Below, in pieces: positions 4,497-12,326 of a stretch of 25,103 bases of DNA. Position 1 is the stretch's first letter, and each line of letters starts with the position of its first letter. The translations under genes and the position numbers were made by a program. The notes under the pieces were generated by a model. That model was given only the letters and a program-made list of their open reading frames with translations. It did not search any database and was not told the origin of the DNA. This DNA is from a virus. Where the stretch lies: positions 1-25,103 of the IMG/VR virus record IMGVR_UViG_3300035703_000394; one strand, given 5' to 3'.

Positions 4497-5926
4497 GTTG
4501 TTTTAATTTTAATAGAATAATTAACTGCTGTTGGGTTTACTGAAAATGATGGTGTTACTAATTTAATAGTGTATAAATCTGAACTATTTACACTTATATT
4601 TAACCCTGTAAATGCAAATGTTTTTGACGAATTTATTGGATAATCTTCTTTGAACGTACCTATTAAATTATCAACTCCTGTTGTAATATTTCTTAAATAT
4701 ATAGTCAAATTTTCACTTGATGCTGCTCCTGTGTGTAATGAGTTTAAGTAAATTTCTTTTACTGTTTCTGACTTTTCAAAATTAAATCTTTTTAATGCTT
4801 CAACAGTTCCTAAAACATAATAAACAATACCAATATAATAAGTTGTTGAATCTGCTAAATTAAGTCCACTTGAACCTAAATAATATACATTATATTTTAA
4901 ATTTAGAGCATTTTGTAAATCTGTTTGATTACTTAATGTCCCTGTTATTGCACCCCAAACTCCACTATTTGCAGCAACTTCAATATATGTACTACCACTC
5001 CAACGATAAACTTTATTAGTATCTAATGCTAAATATATTTTTCCTGATTGCCCAGTTGTAGGAAATGCAGCAAGGTTCGCATATTCTAAAATATCACTTA
5101 CATAACTTGGTAAATAAGCAACATCAACTTTACTATCATTTCCCAGTGGTGCGTAACCATTCGCAATTCCTTTATTGGATGAATTTTCAGGTGTATAGCC
5201 TAATGCAGTTGTAATGCTTTTATTCTCATATCGAGTAGTTCCTGAACTCCAAAATATACCATCATTATGTGTTGGTGTAGGTAAATAACAATTATGAAGC
5301 TCTCCAATTTCGTATCCGTTATCAATCTTAATATAAATCTTTCCTTGATTAACATGAGAATAAACAACATACCCTAATACAACTCCATGATTTGGAGCTG
5401 TTGGTCTTGTTGTTGTCATTCCACCTGGTGTTGAAGGACTTAAAAATAATAAATCACCATCACTCCAACTTTCACCTTGAATGCTTCCAGTTGTATTTAT
5501 TCCTGTAATTTCTCCAATTACAACTATTCTACCACTTTGATTATTATTAATATTTTCATAAACAACTCCAATTGTATCAGCAGAATTTGCATCGCTATCT
5601 GCTAATGCATAATCAACTGCTAATCTTTGTCCTTGTGCAGTTTGAACTTTTAAAACTTTATAACCACTTGCTAATAAATTGTCGGTTGTTTTATTTACAA
5701 CTGTTAAATAAAGATTTTCAGGATAACCTGCACCGCCTTCGGGTACATAATCTAAATTTAACCATGTATCAACTCCATTGCCTATCTTATAACGTGGCTG
5801 GTCTGTTCCTGAATAAAGAAAATCTGTACTTAAAGCCATTTCACCTGCTAATAAAATAGGATTATTAGAAGTCCAATTTACAGAAGTATCTCTTCTAAGT
5901 TGTATCTGTGCTGTTATTGTACTCAT
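4493..5926 (-). CDS. Tail fibre with Mtd-like N-terminal domain
   Basis: The product is 477 residues. The first 65 match the N-terminal domain of the major tropism determinant and related phage fibres: IQLRRDTSVNWTSNNPILLAGE at about 8-29 and KIGNGVDTWLNL at about 47-58. A beta-rich middle follows, with a mid-region motif (GYTPENSSNKGIANGYAPLG) typical of collagen-like or trimeric fibres. A helical repeat VWGAITGTLSNQTDLQNAL then precedes a beta C-terminal domain that probably binds the host receptor. It follows the tail completion gene by a four-base overlap. No reverse transcriptase or template repeat is in the window, so diversity generation is not supported despite the Mtd-like fold. Confidence 0.75.
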   Translation of the reverse strand: MSTITAQIQLRRDTSVNWTSNNPILLAGEMALSTDFLYSGTDQPRYKIGNGVDTWLNLDYVPEGGAGYPENLYLTVVNKTTDNLLASGYKVLKVQTAQGQRLAVDYALADSDANSADTIGVVYENINNNQSGRIVVIGEITGINTTGSIQGESWSDGDLLFLSPSTPGGMTTTRPTAPNHGVVLGYVVYSHVNQGKIYIKIDNGYEIGELHNCYLPTPTHNDGIFWSSGTTRYENKSITTALGYTPENSSNKGIANGYAPLGNDSKVDVAYLPSYVSDILEYANLAAFPTTGQSGKIYLALDTNKVYRWSGSTYIEVAANSGVWGAITGTLSNQTDLQNALNLKYNVYYLGSSGLNLADSTTYYIGIVYYVLGTVEALKRFNFEKSETVKEIYLNSLHTGAASSENLTIYLRNITTGVDNLIGTFKEDYPINSSKTFAFTGLNISVNSSDLYTIKLVTPSFSVNPTAVNYSIKIKTT

Positions 5927-6525
5927 GCTTGTATTATGCTATTTGTATAAGTTGTATTTGAATCCCCGCCATCAATTGCACTAACTTGTATTACCGTGTA
6001 AGTCTCACCGCCTTTTAAAGTAGTTATAACCGTTCCATTTTGATTTACAATAGTAACTAAGTTTGATGTTCCTGCATTGGTTATAGTTGAATCAAATGGT
6101 ATTTGACACCTATCATAAGTAAAAGGTACTTTTAAATTTACATCAAAGTAGTAACCCGCATCTTCATCATCAAATCTAGGTTCACTAAATGGATTTAAAG
6201 TAACGTTATCATTTACTAATTTCCATCCATAGATGGTTGAGTTAAGTTGTGCAATAATATCTAAACATATTTGTTGAATATCACTGAATAACTCTAATTC
6301 GTTTTGTTTGCCTTTAATTAATCTATCCATTACATAGATTCTTAAAACGTGAGTATAGGCATTTCCTTGTAATATAGGTGGTTCATAATCAACCCACATT
6401 GCAGGGTATTCAGTTATTCCACTAGTCGCAAACTCTATAACACTACCATTACCAAAAGAATTGATTTGATAATGTGCGTTTGCAATATTATTTAGATTTT
6501 TTATTACTTGGTTTAACGTTATCAT
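5923..6525 (-). CDS. Probable tail completion or terminator protein
   Basis: The 200-residue product has a helical N terminus (ITLNQVIKNLNNIANAHYQINSFGNG), then EYPAMWVDYEPPILQGNAYTHVLRIYVMDRL and LELFSDIQQICLDIIAQL. This resembles the alpha/beta core of tail terminator proteins that close the tail tube at the neck. The region LNPFSEPRFDDEDAGYYFDVNLKVPFTYDRCQIPF is a pattern I know from Bacteroidetes phage proteins lying between connector and fibre. A beta-rich C-terminal domain (about 145-200) follows. It lies downstream of portal and connector, consistent with head-tail joining. The exact role is inferred. Confidence 0.55.
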   Translation of the reverse strand: MITLNQVIKNLNNIANAHYQINSFGNGSVIEFATSGITEYPAMWVDYEPPILQGNAYTHVLRIYVMDRLIKGKQNELELFSDIQQICLDIIAQLNSTIYGWKLVNDNVTLNPFSEPRFDDEDAGYYFDVNLKVPFTYDRCQIPFDSTITNAGTSNLVTIVNQNGTVITTLKGGETYTVIQVSAIDGGDSNTTYTNSIIQA

Positions 6526-6578
6526 TCAAAAATTTTTTAAGTATTTCAATTTTATTAAAGAGTTTATAACCACTCTTT

Positions 6579-7142
6579 TTAGTAACGTTTTCTTTTTTCG
6601 AATTTTTCTTCATAGCTAAATACTGAACGATTACGACCTAAATAAATACTTTCTTCGTAAGAATAACCTTGTGGATAAATAGTATCAAAACCATTGCCAG
6701 GATTATCATATAATGGGTATTGGTCAGAATACTCAAATAAGTAATCAATTAATCTTTTAGTGTGATACTGTGCTTTGTCAGTAACTAAATTCATAAATGA
6801 GTTAAGTTCGTTAAAATCAACTCCCGTACTGTTGTCGCTATTCTTTTTTACTATATTCTTATTTGTTACCTTGTAAGTTAGAAATGGCGCAGCTTCAACC
6901 ATTACCCACCATTTAAGAGCAGGAATAATATAATTATCTAATAAGGTAGTGTTTAAAGCTGATAATGTATTTGTGCTTACTTGGTTTATTATTTCATCGT
7001 ATAAACTTGAACCTATATAATTTCTAATATGAATTTTTTGAGCTTCTTCAATAGAAATTCTTAAGTATTTTTCATCTACATTAGGATCAACAAATGTGTA
7101 GTCCTTAATGTAAGTTGCTGTTAATAATAATACTGTTGCCAT
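6579..7142 (-). CDS. Head-tail connector (DUF6712-like)
   Basis: This 187-residue protein starts one base inside the portal stop codon. The sequence YIKDYTFVDPNVDEKYLRISIEEAQKIHIRNYIGSSLYDEI matches the DUF6712/gp6-like adaptor pattern: helices with a conserved position where the portal ring is met, then a long helix with W and aromatic residues (IIPALKWWVMVEAAPFLTYKVTNKNIVKKN). It would sit under the portal vertex and join the neck. A C-terminal tail is rich in Tyr and basic residues (EKFEKRKRY). The gene order portal-connector-tail terminator is normal for siphoviruses. Confidence 0.65.
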   Translation of the reverse strand: MATVLLLTATYIKDYTFVDPNVDEKYLRISIEEAQKIHIRNYIGSSLYDEIINQVSTNTLSALNTTLLDNYIIPALKWWVMVEAAPFLTYKVTNKNIVKKNSDNSTGVDFNELNSFMNLVTDKAQYHTKRLIDYLFEYSDQYPLYDNPGNGFDTIYPQGYSYEESIYLGRNRSVFSYEEKFEKRKRY

Positions 7143-9049
7143 TATTTTTTTATTTTTACAACGTTAGCACTCCAAATATGTCTGCAAAAAGGTGTTCTAG
7201 TTTGTCCACCTTTTCTAGTCCACCATCCACCTCTATAATTCCAAACATCATAACCTACTATCTTACTAATCTGTTCTATTTGCGCTCGTGAATACATTTT
7301 ATTTGCATCCAATAACTTAACACAAAACTCTCTTGAATTTCTTTTGTCAGGCTTTACTCCTGACCTCCATTCATAAGTGTACATTATTTTATAATCTTCG
7401 GTATCTGTGCCTAATCTATTTGATGTTCTAATAGCTTCGGTTGTTGGTACTCTAATATCTTTTTTTTGACCGCCTGCATTAGTTTCTTTAACCTTAATTA
7501 GTTCTTCTTTAACCATGTCATTGATTAAATCTGCAACTCTATCTTCTTTTATTCTTAAAGTATCTGCAATGGTTTTATTATCCATTAATGGATCTTTATC
7601 TAATAATCCAACAATGTCTCTTTTAATTTGTTTGCTTAATGGAGAAATATCAACAGCAAAATCAAAACGATTTTCTTCGTTCATAAACTTTTGCTCTATA
7701 ACCTCATAATTTTCTCTATCATCGCCAAACATTTTAAAGATTTCAATTACTTCATCAATTTCACTTTCTGAGGCAAAAGAATGTTCACATATTTGGTCTT
7801 CAAATCTATGTATAGCACTTGAAACAATTGGCTTAACTTCTTCTTCTAATGGAGGTAATCCGTACATTTCTCTAACCTCGTTTTTAGTCATTACCTTGAT
7901 TTTTTCTTCAATAGGTAACTGCTCTTCGATTGGTTCTAACTCTTTTAAGTAAATACGATTTGAAAAACCTTTTAATTTAAGTAAGTAGTTAAAGTCTTTT
8001 TCAATTTCTTTTTGATTAGGGATAATGTAAGTATTCTTATAAAGTTCATAAGAATCATTTATTTGGTCTTTCGTTCCTAACTCACCTGCTGTTTTTATTC
8101 CAACTAACATTGGGTTTGGGATGTGGTGACCGATAATTAATTCCTGTATTACTTGTTCGTTTAATTCTGTTAATTGAGCATCTACATTTTGAGGTGTTAA
8201 ATGTTCAATTGTTGGAGCAGAATCTTTATTGCCACTAAATGTAATTAGTAAGCTGTTTGCTCTATCTGTGCCTGTGAATTTTTCTTTTAGTCTTGCTTCA
8301 ATTTCTTCTTTCTCTTCTTCAGTTGGTCTACCATTTGAGAAATTAAGAATAGTACCTGCATTAAAAGCACTCTTAATCGCATTTAAACGATAATTAGAAA
8401 GCTCAACATCAACTTCAGCATAAACAGCACTAGCCACATAATCAGGCAAAGGATAAGCATCTAAATCAGGTCTATATTCTTTTGAAACAAATATTTGTCT
8501 ACCTGTTGGTTTTTCAGGATCAAACAATGGGATGTATTCTAAATCAGTTTCTTCCGGTGATTGCTTTTGTTTTGACCAGTCTTTTGAATACCAATAACCA
8601 TCAGCATCTTTTGCCTTTCTTAAATTGTTATAAGGAAAATGTAATAGTTCAAAATTGTTACCTGCTTTATTCCAAATTACTTCTAAATAATAACCACCAA
8701 ATAACTTTTTATCTAATACGCATTTTTTTACTATGTCTTTTAAAGTATCAAAGTTTGTATTCTCTTTATTTAAAAAGTCATTAGCTAATGCTATATCCTC
8801 AATTGATAAATCAGTACTATCAAAACCAACACCAGCACCACAAATGTAAAGAACCTTGCCATTGATAAAAGCATTATGCTTAGAGCTACGATTAAATAAA
8901 TAAAGTAAGTAACCAGGATAGTTATTATAGTAACCGCCTTCTTTATCTGCTCCATAAATTACCCATTCTTTTGATTTTTCTTCTTTAAACACAGGTGTTT
9001 TATGTGCCTGTAGCTTAAGATTAATTACATCATAAATATTATTCTCCAT
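7142..9049 (-). CDS. Portal protein with C-terminal MuF-like domain
   Basis: The 635-residue protein forms the portal ring through which DNA enters the head. Residues 1 to about 400 carry the portal fold: WVIYGADKEGGYYNNYPGYLLYLFNRSSKHNAFINGKVLYICGAGV near the N terminus, wing strands, and a helical crown rich in E and K. Residues about 479-520 read as a winged helix (NKTIADTLRIKEDRVADLINDMVKEELIKV). Residues 556-635 hold a second module with SREFC near 573 and CRHIW at 622-626, matching the C terminus of Mu gpF/SPP1 gp7-like minor head proteins. Portal and minor head functions are therefore fused. The gene overlaps the upstream one by 11 bases. Confidence 0.75.
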   Translation of the reverse strand: MENNIYDVINLKLQAHKTPVFKEEKSKEWVIYGADKEGGYYNNYPGYLLYLFNRSSKHNAFINGKVLYICGAGVGFDSTDLSIEDIALANDFLNKENTNFDTLKDIVKKCVLDKKLFGGYYLEVIWNKAGNNFELLHFPYNNLRKAKDADGYWYSKDWSKQKQSPEETDLEYIPLFDPEKPTGRQIFVSKEYRPDLDAYPLPDYVASAVYAEVDVELSNYRLNAIKSAFNAGTILNFSNGRPTEEEKEEIEARLKEKFTGTDRANSLLITFSGNKDSAPTIEHLTPQNVDAQLTELNEQVIQELIIGHHIPNPMLVGIKTAGELGTKDQINDSYELYKNTYIIPNQKEIEKDFNYLLKLKGFSNRIYLKELEPIEEQLPIEEKIKVMTKNEVREMYGLPPLEEEVKPIVSSAIHRFEDQICEHSFASESEIDEVIEIFKMFGDDRENYEVIEQKFMNEENRFDFAVDISPLSKQIKRDIVGLLDKDPLMDNKTIADTLRIKEDRVADLINDMVKEELIKVKETNAGGQKKDIRVPTTEAIRTSNRLGTDTEDYKIMYTYEWRSGVKPDKRNSREFCVKLLDANKMYSRAQIEQISKIVGYDVWNYRGGWWTRKGGQTRTPFCRHIWSANVVKIKK

Positions 9050-9437
9050 AAGTTATAATCGTTTTGTTTTGATTATCATAAGCATTAACAACTGGCAAAG
9101 TACTTTCTACTTTAACCATTCCTATTTCAAGTAAACCTTCTGCATTTGCAACGTTTAAATTACTTGAGCTTGTTTGCTGATAAATAGCATATTCATAAAA
9201 TCCCGTTTCAGGCAAAGATACAACTCCGCTTGTTAAATTAACTGTTCCAGTTGTTTCAGTTATTAAAAATTTATTGTAACGAGTAGGAAAGCCACTAACA
9301 TCACTTGCAATAAAGTTTACCGAACTCATTAACACCTGATGTTTAAAACTAAATAAATAGTAAGGATTATTTAAAGTAACTTTTTCCGTTAATGTAAATA
9401 CTAGAAAATTATTTTGTCCTTTATTTATTATTTGCAT
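9039..9437 (-). CDS. Probable virion protein upstream of portal
   Basis: The product is 132 residues, beta-rich and without membrane segments. A strand region (NNFLVFTLTEKVTLNNPYYLFSFKHQVLMSSVNFIASD) is followed by GTVNLTSGVVSLPETGFYEYAIYQQ, which resembles immunoglobulin-like or BppU-type baseplate domains of phages. The C terminus ends PVVNAYDNQNKTIITYGE. I know similar proteins between tail tube and portal genes in Bacteroidetes phages but not their function. It is the first gene of a block that starts just after a terminator (9455-9483) and the motif at 9441-9453; its ATG at 9437 lies only a few bases after the motif. Confidence 0.55.
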   Translation of the reverse strand: MQIINKGQNNFLVFTLTEKVTLNNPYYLFSFKHQVLMSSVNFIASDVSGFPTRYNKFLITETTGTVNLTSGVVSLPETGFYEYAIYQQTSSSNLNVANAEGLLEIGMVKVESTLPVVNAYDNQNKTIITYGE

Positions 9438-9440
9438 ATT

Positions 9441-9453
9441 TTATAAAGTACCA
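9441..9453 (-). promoter_or_regulatory. TGGTACTTT motif, copy 2
   Basis: The minus strand reads TGGTACTTTATAA, placed between a terminator and the ATG at 9437. A fresh start of transcription directly after a terminator supports a promoter role. The bases TACTTTAT partly resemble the Bacteroidetes -7 box TAnnTTTG. Confidence 0.5.
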
Positions 9454-9454
9454 T

Positions 9455-9483
9455 AAAAACAAAAGGTTGCATTTCTGCAACCT
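9455..9483 (-). terminator. Rho-independent terminator after tail tube gene
   Basis: On the minus strand AGGTTGCA pairs perfectly with TGCAACCT (8 bp) around GAAA, followed by TTTGTTTTT. Confidence 0.8.
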
Positions 9484-9511
9484 CTCGAATCAAATCAAAC
9501 GAACAGGAAAA

Positions 9512-10021
9512 TTATATAATGCCTGAAATAACTCCTGAATTTACTTTATTACTTGGCAAAGGTTCTTTACCTGTTAAAGTAATTGAGTAGCCATTTTTAT
9601 CACCCATTGCTTTACCAGTTGATGAAGTTCCTGCTGTTAAATGCATTGCACGAGTTTCACCTGCTAAGTGATAAACATCATCTGCATCTTGAACAATAAC
9701 CATCAATCTGTTTTGTGTTAGTAATCGAACAATATTACGATTTTTAGCAGTCATTTTATAAACGCTAAAAGTTAATGTTTGTTCGTAAAAAGTTGTACCA
9801 TTTTCAATTGATACAGTTGCATTTTCATCAAATTGTGCGTCTTCTAACTCTACCTCAACAGTCCAGAATTTTTTTCCTGCTACCATTGTGATTCCACTAA
9901 CTTGACCTGATGAAGCTGTAATTGTTGAAACATTGGCAAACTCAGTTAAATATATTTTTTTTACGCCACCTGCTCCTTGGCGGCAATCAAGGGTTACGCC
10001 CTCGGTAAGTATACAAGCCAT
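9512..10021 (-). CDS. Major tail (tube) protein candidate
   Basis: This 169-residue protein is beta-rich with few charged clusters. It opens CILTEGVTLDCRQGAGGVKKIYLTEF, contains FDENATVSIENGTTFYEQTLTF, then a helix (NRNIVRLLTQNRLMVIVQD), and closes AMGDKNGYSITLTGKEP. These landmarks, notably the opening CILTEG...DCR...GG.K.IYL and the late GD.NGY..TLTG.E, are those of a family encoded just behind the capsid gene in Bacteroidetes phages and taken to be the tail tube subunit. The strands would form the tube ring. It lies between two terminators (10036-10059 and 9455-9483), which suits a highly expressed single gene. Confidence 0.65.
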   Translation of the reverse strand: MACILTEGVTLDCRQGAGGVKKIYLTEFANVSTITASSGQVSGITMVAGKKFWTVEVELEDAQFDENATVSIENGTTFYEQTLTFSVYKMTAKNRNIVRLLTQNRLMVIVQDADDVYHLAGETRAMHLTAGTSSTGKAMGDKNGYSITLTGKEPLPSNKVNSGVISGII

Positions 10022-10035
10022 ATGTTATAAATTTT

Positions 10036-10059
10036 AAAAGGGAGCTTTTACACTCCCTT
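10036..10059 (-). terminator. Terminator after the capsid gene
   Basis: On the minus strand AAGGGAG pairs with CTCCCTT (7 bp) around TGTAAAAG, followed by a short T run (CTCCCTTTT). It lies 8 bases after the stop of the capsid gene. Confidence 0.65.
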
Positions 10060-10067
10060 GGTTAATA

Positions 10068-11036
10068 TTAAGCGTTAGTGTATTGAACAACGTGGTCAAT
10101 GAATTTCACAGCAACACCTGCTCTGAAAGCACCAAACAATCTCCAAACTCTATCATCTTTTGAATACCATGCTTCGATGTTTTCTAAGTCTGATTGTAAG
10201 TCAGTACCGAATACTAAGTTAGAAGCATAAGTTGCGATAATACGATTTTTAACAGCTGTTGGTAATGAACCAGTATCAACTGCGTTATCGTTATTCATAC
10301 CTGGTACTGCAATAACTTTCATGTTAGTACCTGGATACATTAACTCCCAATTGTTCCAAACACCGTCAGTAGTGTATTGTGAACCATAGATACCGTAAGT
10401 TGATGTAATCTTTGCAGCTAAAATTCTGAAAGTATCATATCCACAGAATGCAACGATAGGTTCATTTGCAATTGCAGCAGCTGGTACTTTTGCATAAACG
10501 TCATCAAAAATAGTTAACACGTTAGTTGCATTTAAAGTTGATGTTGTTGCCGCTACTGCTGTTCCTGCTGTGTCAATTGTTTTAAGCCACCCATTCATTT
10601 GTTTTAATACTGTTGAATTGGTGTATGCCACGTTTCCTTGCCAAATCATTTGCTCAACATTTTTAGCAACTTGTGCTAATTTTCTGTCGATAATGTTTTG
10701 CGCAATTGATAAAGAATCATTGTTTGCTCCTGCTGGTAAATACTTCTGTGTGTAGTAAGTATTTAAGTCTTTTAAACAGAACTGCTCTGCAAAGTTAATT
10801 CCTACAGTTGCAATAGATACTTGTGAGAAAGTTGTAGTTCCTGAAGTTGTGAATGAACACGCTTCTGCTTGGAATGGTACTGTACTTTCTAATACAGGGA
10901 TTTTTTCTGTTGACTTGATACCTGTACGGATGTCAACACCTTTACCTAAGGTTACACCTCCTAAGATTGCTTTGGAGATGAGGTCTGCTCTGTTTTCTTC
11001 AACATAAGCAGTCATTGAATCAAATGAAAATGCCAT
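10068..11036 (-). CDS. Major capsid protein
   Basis: This is the main shell protein. The 322 residues carry the marks of an HK97-fold capsid subunit: an N-terminal arm (FSFDSMTAYVEENRADLISKAILGG), the E-loop region with aromatic and threonine strands (TFSQVSIATVGINFAEQFCLKDLNTYYT), a long helix (QNIIDRKLAQVAKNVEQMIWQG), and an A-domain rich in hydrophobic strands (EPIVAFCGYDTFRILAAKI). The C-terminal strand region is NIEAWYSKDDRVWRLFGAFRAGVAVKF. Its neighbours are scaffold upstream, tail tube downstream and XkdF-like protease two genes before, as expected for capsid assembly. The leader is A-rich. A terminator follows. Confidence 0.8.
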   Translation of the reverse strand: MAFSFDSMTAYVEENRADLISKAILGGVTLGKGVDIRTGIKSTEKIPVLESTVPFQAEACSFTTSGTTTFSQVSIATVGINFAEQFCLKDLNTYYTQKYLPAGANNDSLSIAQNIIDRKLAQVAKNVEQMIWQGNVAYTNSTVLKQMNGWLKTIDTAGTAVAATTSTLNATNVLTIFDDVYAKVPAAAIANEPIVAFCGYDTFRILAAKITSTYGIYGSQYTTDGVWNNWELMYPGTNMKVIAVPGMNNDNAVDTGSLPTAVKNRIIATYASNLVFGTDLQSDLENIEAWYSKDDRVWRLFGAFRAGVAVKFIDHVVQYTNA

Positions 11037-11056
11037 TTTGTTTTTTGTTTTATTGG

Positions 11057-11659
11057 TTAATAGTTATATACTTTTCTTCTAAATTCCTCTAAACTTGTAG
11101 TGTTTGATTTTTTAAAGTTTTCTTTTGAAGTTGACTTAGGCTCAACACTTGGAGCATCTGCAACTTTTTCAATCAATGAAAATAATTTTCTGTTTAAATC
11201 TGTTTGTGCTAAAATTGATGCGTTTGCAGCTTCTAATGCTTGGTTTGATAAACCTAATGCAGATTCTAACTTTGATAAACGCTCGTTTAATTCAGCAAAC
11301 TTTGCTTCAAATTGTTCGTTATTATCAGATGCCATTTCTTCCATAACAGGTTCTTCCATTACTTCTTCAGGTTCAATGCCTTTTACAACTCCGTTTTCAA
11401 CGTAAACTTTCATTGGCATTTCATTTACCATGATAACCGTTTCAGTTACTTCAACTGGTAAATCCATAACACCATCAGGAGTTATAACTTGTAGTTTAGA
11501 ACCTACTGCGATTTCTTCTGTATCAGTACGAACAATAGAACCATCTTTTGCTTTATAGTCAGCAAATTTCAAGTCTTTTACTTCGTCTTGAAAAATATCT
11601 TTGAACAATTCTTTCATGTCTGAAAAAACTTCTTTAAAGGTTTGTTTTTTATTTTCCAT
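11057..11659 (-). CDS. Capsid scaffold candidate
   Basis: This 200-residue acidic protein lies immediately before the capsid gene, where scaffold proteins sit. An N-terminal amphipathic region (TFKEVFSDMKELFKDIFQDEVKDL) precedes a small beta domain (about 35-92, ending VYVENGVVKGIEPEE). A coiled coil at about 115-165 (EAKFAELNERLSKLESALGLSNQALEAANASILAQTDL) follows. The C terminus is basic (TSLEEFRRKVYNY), as in scaffolds that contact the capsid. The beta domain resembles a module often found in Bacteroidetes phage scaffolds. Maturation would be by the upstream protease. It heads a block that starts after the motif at 11672-11683. Confidence 0.65.
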   Translation of the reverse strand: MENKKQTFKEVFSDMKELFKDIFQDEVKDLKFADYKAKDGSIVRTDTEEIAVGSKLQVITPDGVMDLPVEVTETVIMVNEMPMKVYVENGVVKGIEPEEVMEEPVMEEMASDNNEQFEAKFAELNERLSKLESALGLSNQALEAANASILAQTDLNRKLFSLIEKVADAPSVEPKSTSKENFKKSNTTSLEEFRRKVYNY

Positions 11660-11671
11660 TGCTTTGTTTTT

Positions 11672-11683
11672 TTATAAAGTACA
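11672..11683 (-). promoter_or_regulatory. TGTACTTT motif, copy 3 (variant)
   Basis: The minus strand reads TGTACTTTATAA, lacking one G of the other copies. It lies between the protease stop and the scaffold start, with the ATG about 13 bases downstream. Confidence 0.4.
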
Positions 11684-11689
11684 TTAAAT

Positions 11690-12325
11690 TCATTTAGTTG
11701 CAATCTCAGCCACTTTTTTTCTTAAGTTGTGTATTCTATCCGATAGACTTTCAATAACGTTTACAGGCGCATCTTTTAGCTTTCTGTGTGCAAAAGCACC
11801 CTCAACACTAAACCCTTTAAACACTCCTGTTCTTATAAAGTCATTCCAAACTTCGTTATTGTCTACTTTAAAAGTTCCAAACCAACTACCTTCTGTTAAT
11901 GTAGGGTAACCTTCTGGTGTTTTAATACCTCTTGTTTTGTCAATAATAAAAGATTCTACCATGTAAACACCATCAACTTGTCTTTCTGAATCGTGCATCA
12001 TGTTTACATTATGAGTAAATCCTTTTTTGAAAAATCTTTGTGCTATTTTTTCAATCTGCTCTTTGTCAAACACTACATAGTATTCTCCACTTTCATCTGC
12101 TCTATAAATAGGTAAATCTGAAATCATTAAAGCACCACTAATCAATCTACGTTCTTTATCTGCAAAGAATTTAAACTGAGCTTTCATGTTTTGTTCATCC
12201 CATTGATGTTCTTTAAAAGCATACCAATTAGTTTCTATTGCAGGTTGGTCTACTAATGCCACAAACTCAACTCCAAGTTCATCACTATCATCAATTACTA
12301 ATTTATAAACTGGTAAATTTTCCAT
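11690..12325 (-). CDS. XkdF-like prohead serine protease
   Basis: This 211-residue product matches the XkdF-like phage serine protease family (Peptidase_S78_2). It opens VYKLVIDDSDELGVEFVALVDQPAIETN, then FADKERRLISGALMISDLPIYR, then a paired strand and the signature VNMMHDSERQVDGVYMVESF with H111. KGFSVEG (170-176) with S173 supplies the probable nucleophile. It would cut the scaffold and capsid N terminus during maturation. The tail (DAPVNVIESLSDRIHNLRKKVAEI) looks like a scaffold-type coiled helix. It lies directly after the tape measure gene and before scaffold and capsid. Confidence 0.75.
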   Translation of the reverse strand: MENLPVYKLVIDDSDELGVEFVALVDQPAIETNWYAFKEHQWDEQNMKAQFKFFADKERRLISGALMISDLPIYRADESGEYYVVFDKEQIEKIAQRFFKKGFTHNVNMMHDSERQVDGVYMVESFIIDKTRGIKTPEGYPTLTEGSWFGTFKVDNNEVWNDFIRTGVFKGFSVEGAFAHRKLKDAPVNVIESLSDRIHNLRKKVAEIATK

Positions 12326-12326
12326 G

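Noticed and set aside
4493-5926. Diversity-generating retroelement suggested by the Mtd-like fibre
   Set aside because: No reverse transcriptase, template repeat or adenine-biased variable repeat was seen in the window; the Mtd-like N-terminal domain is common in phage fibres without such a system.
9090-9105. Additional AAAGTACTTT-like sequence
   Set aside because: It is inside the coding frame of the 132-residue gene, not before a start codon, and lacks the TGG and ATAA parts of the motif.
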